Below are positions 47,966 to 57,713 of a stretch of DNA of 64,000 bases, piece by piece. The notes under the pieces were generated by a model that worked only from the letters and a program-made list of their open reading frames with translations, did no database searches and was not told the DNA's origin. Source of the stretch: Lotus japonicus. Taxonomy: Eukaryota; Streptophyta; Magnoliopsida; Fabales; Fabaceae. Positions within the stretch are counted from its first letter, which is position 1. Every line of letters starts with the position of its first letter. The DNA lies in contig NC_080041.1 in assembly GCF_012489685.1 (NCBI RefSeq), positions 26,401,780 to 26,465,779 of the forward strand, given 5' to 3'. Made by a program: the position numbers and the translations under genes.

Positions 47966-49120
47966 AAACACCACTGTTCAAAATAAAAATGATAATGCAA
48001 TAGTTTTCTTACACTACTTCTTATATTGTTGTAGATTTAAAACTTACTAAGGAGCAAATAAAAATTTTCGCATTTGCAAATATAATCACTTTATTCAAAG
48101 CAACAGCAGTTTATTAGTCGGCTTTCCCCAAATGACTTAAATTGATAGGACCTCAATAACAACTTCTCAAAATAAGCTTATTATGGATGAATTATATTAT
48201 GATAGACAAGATCTAACAACATAGTATGTACATCTTCTGTCTAACATGACACCGGAATAAAAAAGTGTTTATGAGACGATCATGTCAACAATTAATTAAG
48301 ATAAATGGGTGTTGTTTTTTTTCTATGGTTATGGAGGAACGGAGAAAACTTTCATTTGGAGAGCATAAACAACAGCTATAAGATCAAAGGACGAAAAACT
48401 CAACATTCGCAAGCATTATTTTGAAGTTGTAGACTAAACACTCAAAGATACTAAAATATTTGCTAATAAGTTCAGTTTCAACCAACATTTTGGAGGAGAA
48501 GTTGTTGTTGTGGACTGCCAATAACAACAGGAAGTTTCAACTTCATGAAAATATTGTATCATAATTATAAAATAAATAATTCGAAACAAAAAGTCAAAAC
48601 TAGCTGAAATAAATGATGAAACAAAAGCATCAAAATCGACCTTCACTACATCTAGAAAAGGTCGAGCCCAGGCCGGAGGAAACTCCCTAGAGGTTGGGCG
48701 CATATGGGTATTTGTTGTCACCAAAGATGGACGCGATACAGCAGCACGTCACAATGAAAAACCTCGACGAAGCGACAGGCTGGTGACGGAACATGTATTT
48801 CAATCCTCTTGAATGGAGTAACATCAACCAAGGTAAAAAACAAATAACATAAAATCCTGCATATAGGTAATACAACCCACTATATTGCCAAGGTAACGCG
48901 CAAACAACAAGGGTTGTAAAACAAGACAAGTTAAAAGAACATGGTGTGTCGTCTTAGGGGAGACAAGACACCAAAGACACGCTAAATCCATCACAACGCC
49001 ACGACAAAAAAAATAATACATTTATAAAAAACCTTAAAAAATTCTTATACAAAATAATATATTAATACAAAAATATCTTGAAAATAACGCAAAAATAATA
49101 AAAACACAAAATAAATAAAA
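47966..49120 (+). other. Right internal part of Helitron H3
   Basis: No gene can be supported. On the minus strand near 48730-48600 a stretch reads W-A-R-P-F-L-D-V-V-K-V-D-F-D-A-F and then meets a splice-like site. It resembles the start of a plant RNase H-like (RVT_3) domain and may be captured. Confidence in that reading is low. Confidence 0.3.
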
Positions 49121-49160
49121 GTGAATATCCCCCGTGCATCGCACGGGTCAAAAATACTAG

Positions 49161-49354
49161 TGAAAGATAAAATTAAAGTCAAATATAATTATTTAATTTA
49201 GGGGATGTGATAGAATAAGGTGGTGGTATATTTATGTTATAATGATGGTCCATTGATAGAATGAAATATAATAATATATTTTTATAAGAAATTAAGCAGT
49301 TAAATATATAGATAAGAAATTATTATTAAATATAGGAGAAAATAAAGAAATTGA
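49161..49354. other. AT-rich, no feature seen
   Basis: Sequence between the Helitron end and the Copia fragment; no ORF or repeat recognised. Confidence 0.5.
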
Positions 49355-50458
49355 ATGTTATCCCCCCAGCAAAGTCTTTACCCTGGTGCAAAGAGCTTCT
49401 ATGCCGCTCGGGACATGATATCATACCTACCAGAGGTGTTTTGGCTAGACGAGGGGTTTATATCAGAGGAAGTTTATGTTCATCAACCCCCAGGTTTTAA
49501 AGATGAGAAGAAGCCAGACCATGTGTTCAAATTGAAGAAGTCACTCTATGGTCTGAAGCAAGCTCTCAGAGCATGGTATGAGAGACTCAGCTCATTCCTT
49601 CTGGAAAATAAGTTTGTAAGGGGTAAAGTATATACAACTCTCTTTTGCAAAACTTACAAAGATGATATCTTAATTGTGCAAATCTATGTTGATGATATAA
49701 TATTTGGCTCTGCTAATCAATCTCTATGCAAAGAATTTTCTAAGATGATGCAGGCTGAATTTGAGATAAGCATGATGGGAGAATTAAAGTACTTTCTGGG
49801 AATACAAGTAGATCAAACACCAGAAGGAACATATATCCATCAGAGCAAGTACACTAAGGAACTTCTGAAGAAGTTCAATATGCTGGAATCTACAGTGGCC
49901 AAGACTCCAATGCATCCTACGTGCATTTTGGAGAAAGAAGATGCAAGTGGTAAAGTTTGTCAGAAGCTCTATCGTGGCATGATAGGATCCCTTCTGTACT
50001 TAACTGCATCTAGGCCTGATATATTATTTAGTGTTCATTTATGTGCTCGTTTCCAATCAGATCCAAGGGAAACCCACTTAACTGCTGTTAAGAGGATCCT
50101 AAGGTATCTGAAAGGCACCACTAACCTTGGCTTGATGTATAAGAAAACATCAGAGTATAAGCTTTCAGGTTATTGTGATGCTGACTATGCTGGAGATAGA
50201 ACAGAGAGAAAAAGTACTTCTGGAAATTGTCAATTTCTAGGAAGTAATCTAGTCTCATGGGCAAGCAAGAGGCAATCAACCATTGCACTATCCACTGCAG
50301 AGGCAGAATATATCTCAGCAGCAATATGCAGCACTCAGATGCTCTGGATGAAACATCAGCTGGAGGATTATCAGATCCTTGAGAGCAATATCCCAATCTA
50401 TTGTGATAACACTGCTGCAATCTCACTGAGTAATACAAAAAAAGTAATTGAATGCTGA
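49355..50458 (+). pseudogene. Truncated Ty1/Copia reverse transcriptase-RNase H fragment
   Basis: A 367-codon open segment encodes the second half of a Copia pol. RT motifs include V-H-Q-P-P-G-F, K-L-K-K-S-L-Y-G-L-K-Q-A and the catalytic Y-V-D-D-I-I-F-G near residue 112. RNase H follows with Y-C-D-A-D-Y-A-G-D, S-T-A-E-A-E-Y and I-Y-C-D-N-T-A-A-I-S-L-S. The style is closest to the SIRE/Maximus lineage. Gag, protease, integrase and early RT are missing. The frame stops abruptly inside RNase H, where homologues continue, and no LTRs flank it. The first 40 residues are poorly conserved, so the start is arbitrary. Its openness suggests recent capture or loss. Confidence 0.93.
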
Positions 50459-51587
50459 CTTTGCATCGCGTATTAATTTCGTATCTGAACTAATTATTTG
50501 ATTACTATTAAATGCATTATTTGTTAGATTGTAGATGCAGTCATATAATTATATATGCATAAAATGTTATTTAATATTATAATAAACTTGATACTATGAT
50601 ACACTTTTTTTCGCATTTTAAGAAAAATATGAGTCGTGCATCGCACGGGAACCTACATAGTTAACAAAAACATACTCAATAGTCAATACAGTACTAACGC
50701 TAAAAATAAGTCAAATGAAGAATTAATGTACATGAAATAAACACTAAGATCAGCTAAAGATAAATAAGTGTGGATCTAAACCTTAGCATCAATTAGAACA
50801 ATGTGGAGAGGATAACCCTAGTCCTGATTTTCAAGTAATTTTTTCCAAGGCAGAGACTCTTGGTGGGATTCACATGTACACCCATGTCTCCGATCAAAAT
50901 CACGACAAATGAATCAAAGCAAAAGAGATGAGAAAATGGAAGCAAGGGTACTAGGCTGAAAACACAATATGAACATCTCAGCACAATATGATTCGATTTA
51001 TAGCCACGAATTTAGAATTCTCCAGATCAAATCAGAGAAGCTGTAAAGGAATTAAGGGAGGAGATAGGAACACAACTTGTAAAATAGAAAACACAATTAT
51101 AGATGTCAACAGTACCATGGTTTGTTGATAGGGAGAAGTGAATATAGATAATAGATGAGCTCCATAGCATAGTAGCATCCAACAAATACAACCAATCCAA
51201 CGGAAGGAAGTACAGGATGAAGTGGAACAGTTGTCGATGAAGTGACAGTGGCATAGTCGGTGAATAGATTAGGGATCATAGGAGCAGAACGATGGGCAGT
51301 TACGTGAAGTGGTGGGACGACGATGGCCGGAATTCACGGAAGACAAAGTATGCCCAAATATCTGACAGCCCAAATATCTGCTAACCCTAGTTTAACATAA
51401 ATTGACACCAAACCAATACAGCCCAAATACAAAGTAGGCCCAAATATATGGGAAGTGCAAAAAAAAAACAGTGCAGTAGGACCTAATAGGATTCGATCCT
51501 AAGACCACACGCCGCAGCGATTGTCAAAACCTCAATCACCGAAAAAGAAAGAAAAAAAAGATCATCATCAGATTCAGCAGGCAACTG
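50459..51587. other. Intergenic, possible Helitron 3' end at about 50635-50660
   Basis: No gene is seen. A hairpin CGTGC-ATC-GCACG at 50635-50647 followed by a CATAG|T end resembles the Helitron termini at 36980 and 49160, but the last four bases are not CTRR. The rest of the stretch is featureless apart from an A-rich run (51546-51558) just upstream of the metacaspase-like gene. Confidence 0.35.
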
Positions 51588-52687
51588 ATGGCATCTATAA
51601 TGCGATCACGGGAGGAGATTGAGCCGGTAGAGGAAAATTTAGCAAAGAAGAAGAAGATTGAGGCAGTTGAGGGAAATTTAGGGGAAAAGAAAGCTCTGTT
51701 GATTGGATTGAAACACCCACAGATGAATGATATTGATGATGTGAAAGGGAAGATATTGAGGATGAAGAATTCCTCATGGATCTGCGAGGGTTTTCAGATA
51801 ACAACATCACTCTCTTGATTGAAGATGGAGACCCAGACAAATCACAACCCACTGACTACAACATACGACTGGAGACATGCTATTTGGTTGAGCATGCTAA
51901 ACCAGGTGACATCCTTTTCATCCACCTCATCGCCCATGGCTGCTCTGATGGCAATATCACTACTTCTGATAAAGTACTCCTCCCAGGTATGGTATCGGTA
52001 TCCAAACAAACCCTAATTTGTTTGCTGGCTGGCATTGGTATATACTATATAGTAATTCTTTGTTTTATGTGCTTGCTTGCAAACAGATAATCATTTCAGG
52101 ACAATTATATACACTGCCGGCTCTTTAGATTGTACCCTGACAATTGTCTCCGATTGCCTAATTCAACCTGAAAATTCTGTGTGTTGTACTCCGGCAATAC
52201 CAGTGGTTAGTCAACAAGACTATACAAGATTTTACACAAGACACCCAAATGCTAAATTTGTCTGTGTGAAATATCCGTGTTTTTGCGCCACCGGTTTGTC
52301 TCCCGTTGATATCGAAACACCTTGCATAACTCCAACTCTCAAGACCCACTCAGAGGGAGACCAGCTTTCCAAGTTCAAGATTAATTCTCTTGAATGCTTT
52401 CCAATATGACCAGAAGAAGCCCAAAGAGGACAGGGGACCCTTCCTTCTATATGCCAGAATTATTCTTAGCTTCTTCCACAACCACTACTACTCCTCCTAA
52501 CCCACACAAATTATATGGGGTTTTTACCACTATCATTCTTGATATAATTGAAGAGACTCAGGGACGAGTTACAAGTGTAGACCTTGCACGAAAGGCTATG
52601 GATAAACTTAGGATGCAAGTATTCGTCAAAACCCTGGACTGCATTCCAATGAGCACCACCATGCTTATGCCTCCTTTTGTTCGCTGA
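51588..52687 (+). pseudogene. Type II metacaspase-like gene, broken
   Basis: Pieces match a type II metacaspase (Lys/Arg-specific cysteine protease of plant cell death) in order. They are K-A-L-L-I-G near residue 35, G-F-S-D-N-N-I-T-L-L-I, G-D-I-L-F-I-H-L-I-A-H-G with the catalytic His at 51935-51937, F-R-T and T-I-V-S-D, then a C-terminal p10 part with L-Y-G-V-F, I-I-E-E-T and P-P-F-V. A 100-nt GT-AG intron (51987-52086) joins the first two parts in frame. The expected D-S-C-H-S-G-G motif is reduced to S-D-C-L-I (Cys at 52155-52157) with no H-S-G-G. The frame changes near 51770 and again near 52395. It is therefore probably inactive; unusual splicing could explain one frame change but not the missing motif. 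Confidence 0.75.
51987..52086 (+). other. Intron of the metacaspase-like gene
   Basis: Donor CCCAG|GTATGG and acceptor GCAAACAG|ATAATC. Splicing keeps the frame (V-L-L-P then D-N-H-F-R-T), giving the D-F-R segment expected just before the catalytic-cysteine strand. Confidence 0.75.
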
Positions 52688-53597
52688 TTAGGTAGCACAC
52701 TGGTATATATATTATTGAATGATGTCAGTGTACTATGTCAAGCGACATATGGCTTTGGTCAGATGATCGTTCTTGTTTAGTTATTTCAGGTTTCGTGTTT
52801 CTTATTTAAATTTGCTATTTTTTTCTACTGCTTGGGATGTAAGAATTATGCACGTTCAGTTCTATTAAATGCCTGATACAAAGTCTGAATCCATTATTCT
52901 CAGGTTCAAAATATTATTATTTTGCTAGGTGTAGTCTGATGATTGCCTTTGGTCTGAATCATATGTTGTTTTGTACCCGTTTGAAGTAAACCAAAGAGCA
53001 CTTATTGGAGCTTTTTTAGTGCATTTTTTGTCGATAAGCTCCAATAAGCTTTGAAAGGCCCCTGCCAAAGGGCACAAAGCTAAAGCTTTGTGACATACAG
53101 GACAGTTCTACATTTTTTTTAAGCATTTAATTGAAATTTAAACCTGAAGTGCTTTCCTTTAAATTGGTCATGCATCTTAGCTGTCTTTAACACTCCCAAA
53201 TCACTTACGCTTAGCTTCCAATAAGGCTAATAACACTGAGACTTTTGGTTACTCTTTTCCTTTCGAAACGTATCTTATATTCAGCGCTCTGTTCCTTCGG
53301 GATTCACCATTTCACAATCTCTGTGATTCACCTTCCACTAGGTGAATTAAGTTTATACTCCATTCATTCCTTTTTATAAGACCACTTTTTAGACAATAAG
53401 ACCACTTTTAGACAATTGTATCTATGAAGAAAATATGTAATGAATCTAATTAATTTGTTGATTTAAAAAATTATTTACAATCTTCCATATTTACCTTTTA
53501 TAATTGTATTAATTGTTTCCCACTATATGTGACTTGCTTGGGTAACATGGGAGAGAACTAGTGGTGGGTGGTAATCAAAATTTGGGAATTCCTAAGT
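52688..53597. other. Downstream intergenic with a half Stowaway-like end
   Basis: No gene seen. At 53358-53420 a TACTCCATTCATTCC-type end with TATAAGACCACTTTT resembles one terminus of a Stowaway-like MITE, but no matching right end was found. Confidence 0.35.
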
Positions 53598-54390
53598 GTC
53601 GGAATGTCCTCGGGGCTCTCTTATGACTTCGAGAAAGGTCTTCAAACTGGTGTACTTTGAGATCCCTTAATGCTCGGCCTTCCCTTCTATTCAAAACTTC
53701 TCTTCAAGCCCTCTAACTTCAAAGTCTTTGTTGACGCTTGCTCTGACCTTAAGTAATGGGAATACCCTTAATTCAAAATTCCAGCATCAACACGTTGTGA
53801 ATGAAGAATCATTTAAGGTCGGTCCCCCTCTTGTGGATGGTCAATAGACCGCCCCGAGACGAAGCACAGAGTTAGCAAGCCATGAAAGACACACTTAACC
53901 TCCATACTTCAGGCACAATATCTTGGAACTTGTGACTAGGCAACACTTCCTTAGAAATATGCCACATCCAGTACATGCTTGTGAAGAGCAACTCCCCTTG
54001 AAATGGTATAAGTCAATGGAGAGCAGAATCCACCGGGAGGGCTCAAGGGCGAGCTATCAATATTCAGGTCATGAGACGCCCTTCAATGGGAATTGGCGAA
54101 GCATTCCCCCTCATGCCTTTGAAGGGTGGCCTTTTGACTCCAAGTTCAAATCCTGTTAGAGCGAGTTGACTTAGATAGAAGCTTGTAAGGGCTCTTGAGC
54201 CAATTGTTTGAGGCACAAAAGTCCAGCTAGGGTTAAGATTTAAAGTTTTTTCCTTCCACTATAAAAGGGAGAGCCTACATTGTAAAAGGTGTGTACACAT
54301 TATATACACTAATGCGGCTAGGTTATTAGGGGTCCTACTTCTCAAGGGTTCCAGTCTAGTTTCCTCTCTGCTAATTTTAAATTGTGAACA
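53598..54390 (+). repeat. Degenerate Tat-like LTR relic
   Basis: It ends TTGTGAACA directly before a TGGCGACGTCCGTGGG primer-binding-site-like sequence. It has a TATAAAAG near 54262 and shares a recognisable stretch with the Tat LTR of copy B (GAAAGACACACTTA...CATACTTCA at 53885 and about 32380). The left end (TGTCGGAATGTC) is a guess. Confidence 0.55.
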
Positions 54391-54391
54391 T

Positions 54392-54407
54392 TGGCGACGT
54401 CCGTGGG
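54392..54407 (+). other. Primer binding site of the Tat-like relic
   Basis: TGGCGACGTCCGTGGG is close to the TGGCGCC-GTCTGTGGG type sequence seen after the 5' LTR of plant Tat/Ogre elements. It follows the LTR relic by 1 bp. Confidence 0.55.
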
Positions 54408-54690
54408 AATTCTGGTAACACATTCCCAGATCTCGTGGTTTCTTGAGTATTGATGATACTAAAACGTTATGGTAGACATAGAGGTGAAGGCCTCGGCGAG
54501 GCCACCCCACAGGAAAAGACCTGGTTGTGACCAGGTCGGATAGGGGCATGGTCCGGTTTATAGACGTGTTGGAGGAGTTCCACATCGGGTGGATCAGGGC
54601 GGCGGAGGATCGCAAGGCTCGATTTGGGCGGAGGAGGTCCTCAGGGTCTGGATCTAGGCGAAGGACAAAGGCTGAAAGCTAAAGCTCATA
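54408..54690 (+). pseudogene. Truncated leader/gag start of the Tat-like relic
   Basis: GC-richer sequence follows the PBS and contains a short Met-started frame (M-V-D-I-E-V-K-A-S-A-R-P-P) that soon stops. Nothing of pol is present, so the relic is cut off shortly after its leader. Confidence 0.4.
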
Positions 54691-54838
54691 TTCTTCTAAG
54701 CATAGGCATGAGAAAGAAGCCATTTGTTCAAGCTTCTTATCTGCTGCTAACGCAGCCTTGAGAAACCTCCCCAGAAAAACATAAGGAGTTGGAGCATTAA
54801 GACGGAAGTTCATTTTCCTAATAATTAGCTTCTCCATT

Positions 54839-54937
54839 CCAAGTATTTGATCTCTAGTATAGGACTCGTCCAGATGCTAATTAAATCTTTGACCCTCGGA
54901 TGCCAAGTATTTGATCTCTAGTATAGGACTCGTCCAG
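54839..54937 (+). repeat. 35-bp direct repeat, 64-bp period
   Basis: CCAAGTATTTGATCTCTAGT and 15 more bases occur identically at 54839-54873 and 54903-54937, an unshuffled short tandem duplication. Confidence 0.93.
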
Positions 54938-55959
54938 TTGATTTTATTCATTATCTCTATTAGGTTATTGGTAAGTTATCATGCTCCTTAACTTCACCAC
55001 TTTCCTGGAGAAACTTAGATCTTTCTGGTGGGTGGATTGTTTCCTTGGAATGAACTCTGAAAAATCTGCTATCATGTTGCCCTCTCCGACACATTGAAGA
55101 TGTCTTTGATTTGCATTATCGGAAACTTTTACCGTGTCAGCTTCACAACAAGAACTAAAAATACAAACACAGTTTTTACTACTGCATGTTGCATGTTGCT
55201 GACTAGCAAGTATCCAGTTACCCTCCAACTTAATTTCTGCAAAAATAATCATTTAGTTCATTGGTGAAATAAGTGTGTTTAGGTAAACAACTTAGTTAAA
55301 AGATAATAACAATGAGAAACTTATTCAAATAAACTCAAAACAACTTATAGATAGGTATAAGCGCTTGTTCAAATGTTAATGTGAGTAGCAGCTTATGAAA
55401 TTAAATCAATAGAGCTTATAAGTAGGATATAACCTGTTTTCATTATCACACTCAAACATTTACAAGTTCTCATACAATAAGTTTAATCAAGTTGTTTCAA
55501 ACCTAGGCTAAATCATTTTCCAACATTTAGGGAATATTTGAAGTACTGGTCTATAAGAATGACATTCCTTTCCCTAAGACAGTAATATGAACATTTGTCT
55601 GCATCATGTAATGTTATTGATGTGTGTTAACCACTACATGTCATTTCCCAGATTATATTTGAAAAATTGAATTGAATGTGCATAAACCAAAATCCATTTT
55701 TGCTAATTTCTTAGTACAAAACATGCCACTTGTATAAGTACACGACATTGTTGGTTATTCTCTTATGATGTATTCACTGATATATGCCATACAATATAAC
55801 TAGGATTTTCTGAATAACTGCCATATGTGAGATACCCCAGGAAATCAAGCAACACAAAATAAAAACAGACCTTGTAGAATATATATCTAATATTCTGATG
55901 TATAAATTTCACAAATAGGAAAAAAGAAGACTTTTCAATATGTCTGATCTGATCACCCA
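54938..55959. other. Intergenic, one unassigned antisense ORF
   Basis: A 95-codon minus-strand ORF (55252-54965) containing C-V-G-E-G-N-M-I-A-D-F-S-E-F-I-P is of exon-like composition but not recognised. It could be an exon of a gene extending left. The rest shows no feature. Confidence 0.3.
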
Positions 55960-56788
55960 TCAAACACTTGTAAGCTGAAGATGATGTCTTGGATGGTGAA
56001 TCTGTGGAAGCTTTAAACTTTTCAATGCAACCCCACCTGACCTCCTTTTCCAAAGACTATTTCCTTCATCTGACTTTCTCACTCCCTTGATCACAGGGAG
56101 AGGAGGATCCATGTTTTCAATGCTTATGGGAATAACATTCTCATTACTAATCCAACCACGCCTCTGGTTTCTGTTCCTGGACATATCTGCACCACTTACT
56201 GTTGTCACCTGCAGGGATTTAAATTGCGGTCCGGAACGCGAAGAGTGTGGGAGTCTCGCACCGGCATCACGACAGCAATTGCGGCCATATCCATTAGTAT
56301 TTGTCTGCAATTCCACAACGCAGCTGGAAGCACAACCACTACCACGACCGCAATTTAAAACCTTGGTCACTCGTTGCGTCCTTCCACAACTGGAGGGAGG
56401 AGCAGTTGTGGTGGTGGTTTAAGTTTTTGGCAGAGAAGAGCTTTTTGAGCTTAGAATACTTGACAATAGGGGAGATAGAGATGGAGGTGGTGTTGCTTTT
56501 GGTGGTGGTGAGGCTGAGTCTATGTTGTTGTGAGGTTGGAAGTTGTGCTATTTTGTTGTCCCTCTTCACCTGACCCATGCAACCAATTCTTGGGGAAAGA
56601 GGGTTAATGGAGAAGGAACCTGGATGATGGTCTCTTCTCTGTGGAAGACTCACACTTTTTATGGATGTCCTTGAACATAGCATTGGCAGGAATGTGCTTC
56701 TGTTATGGATATGCAGGTTCTGATGGTACAAGTCATGATGGTGATGATTTTCACTGCCCATGTTTCTTTGGGAGTTTGAGAAGATCAA
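55960..56788 (-). pseudogene. Uncharacterised plant gene interrupted by a small TIR insertion
   Basis: The N-terminal part (56788 to about 56360) is Ser/His/Asn-rich and contains M-L-C-S-R-T-S-I-K, F-S-I-N-P-L-S-P, G-C-M-G-Q-V-K-R and K-Y-S-K-L-K-K-L-F-S. The G-C-M-G-Q motif recalls plant families annotated as syringolide-induced-protein-14-1-1-like. After a 142-bp insertion the frame changes and continues with M-D-P-P-L-P-V-I-K and S-L-W-K-R-R-S-G-G, typical of the C-terminal end of the same type of protein. Excising the insertion would put both parts in one frame (142 = 3n+1). The alternative start M-G-S-E-N-H-H-H-H is 9 residues downstream. The biochemical function is unknown. Confidence 0.6.
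56218..56359. mobile_element. 142-bp MITE-like insertion with 14-bp perfect TIRs
   Basis: TTTAAATTGCGGTC at 56218-56231 is the exact reverse complement of GACCGCAATTTAAA at 56346-56359. The interior is non-coding. No target-site duplication is obvious, so the superfamily is not assigned. It lies between two parts of the minus-strand gene. Confidence 0.75.
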
Positions 56789-57613
56789 AAGGAAAGTTAA
56801 GAGATAAGAAATTTGTATGATGGGAATGGATTTGCAAGTGTTTTGGGTGTTTTCACTTCTCAGAATGGTGTGAGTTTGAGCTTGTCAATTATACAAGTGC
56901 AAACCAACAAGTTCTTCCTTCAAATGGTACATATTTGATTTTCCTTAAGTAAGGTCTTAAATTCGAGTAATGTGAATAGAAAAAAAAAAATCGCGGGAGA
57001 ATTAACGTACCATGATTTGAATGTTTTCGGCTCTAACAGAATTAACTCATGTGGAGAATACCAACTGCATTAGACAAAAAAATAATAATGGAAGTGCAAG
57101 TGTGCTTTTGTGACCCTTGGTCCTGTAGTAAAGAAACAACCATTAAGGAGATGACAAAATGGAGTAGAAGAAATCATTGCAGAAGAAGGAACACACATCA
57201 AACAAGAGGAACAGGACCACTTTGATGTTTGAATTGGTTTCTATCTGTAGTTTAATACAAGTCAGATTTTTGTACCTCTGATTAAACTCTTTGACAACCC
57301 AAATTTAGGACTTAGGATAAGAAAGGACTAATGAGTTTGGTTTGCACCCCTGGGTGTATTTGTGTCTGTGATTGTGTGGAGAGATCTGAATAGTGAATAT
57401 GCAAAAGTACACACCCCTACAGTGGTTAAATCATGGACTGAACAACCCCTTGTCCCCCAAAAGGTCCACTTCAGCTCAATACTTGATGGTGCCTATATTG
57501 ACTAATAAGGTGACATGGTAACATGCATTATATTATTGTAGTGTAAGAAATTAGAAATATATTTTGTTTTCATAATCTTTGAAAACTTATACAATGGACT
57601 TTTAAATAACTCA
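56789..57613. other. Upstream region of the minus-strand gene, no other feature
   Basis: No ORF or RNA gene can be supported. A TTCCTTAAGTAAGGTCTTAAATTCGAG stretch at about 56940 resembles a SINE or tRNA-derived remnant also seen near 44447. Confidence 0.4.
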
Positions 57614-57713
57614 NNNNNNNNNNNNNNNNNNNNNNNNNNNNNNNNNNNNNNNNNNNNNNNNNNNNNNNNNNNNNNNNNNNNNNNNNNNNNNNNNNNNNNN
57701 NNNNNNNNNNNNN
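57614..57713. other. Assembly gap (100 N)
   Basis: Exactly 100 Ns. The right flank starts mid-LTR (matching about 6900 of the first LTR), and the left flank is host-type sequence unrelated to the element. Confidence 0.99.

Larger units (their letters stand above)
35314..49160 (+). mobile_element. Outer Helitron (H3), carrying nested Helitrons
   Basis: The 5' end begins A|TCTATATAAAGGGAGAG. The 3' end has a perfect hairpin CCCGTGC-ATC-GCACGGG (49131-49147) followed 9 bp later by CTAG|T (49157-49160). A|TC...CTRR|T ends without target duplication are the Helitron signature. Its own sequence is about 1.65 kb on the left and 3.2 kb on the right of the inner nest. No Rep/helicase is visible, so it is non-autonomous. 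Its termini match those of the inverted inner Helitron H2, which supports both calls. Confidence 0.72.

Noticed and set aside
54259..54615. 118-codon minus-strand ORF
   Set aside because: It overlaps the LTR, PBS and leader of the Tat-like relic in antisense and shows no domain.
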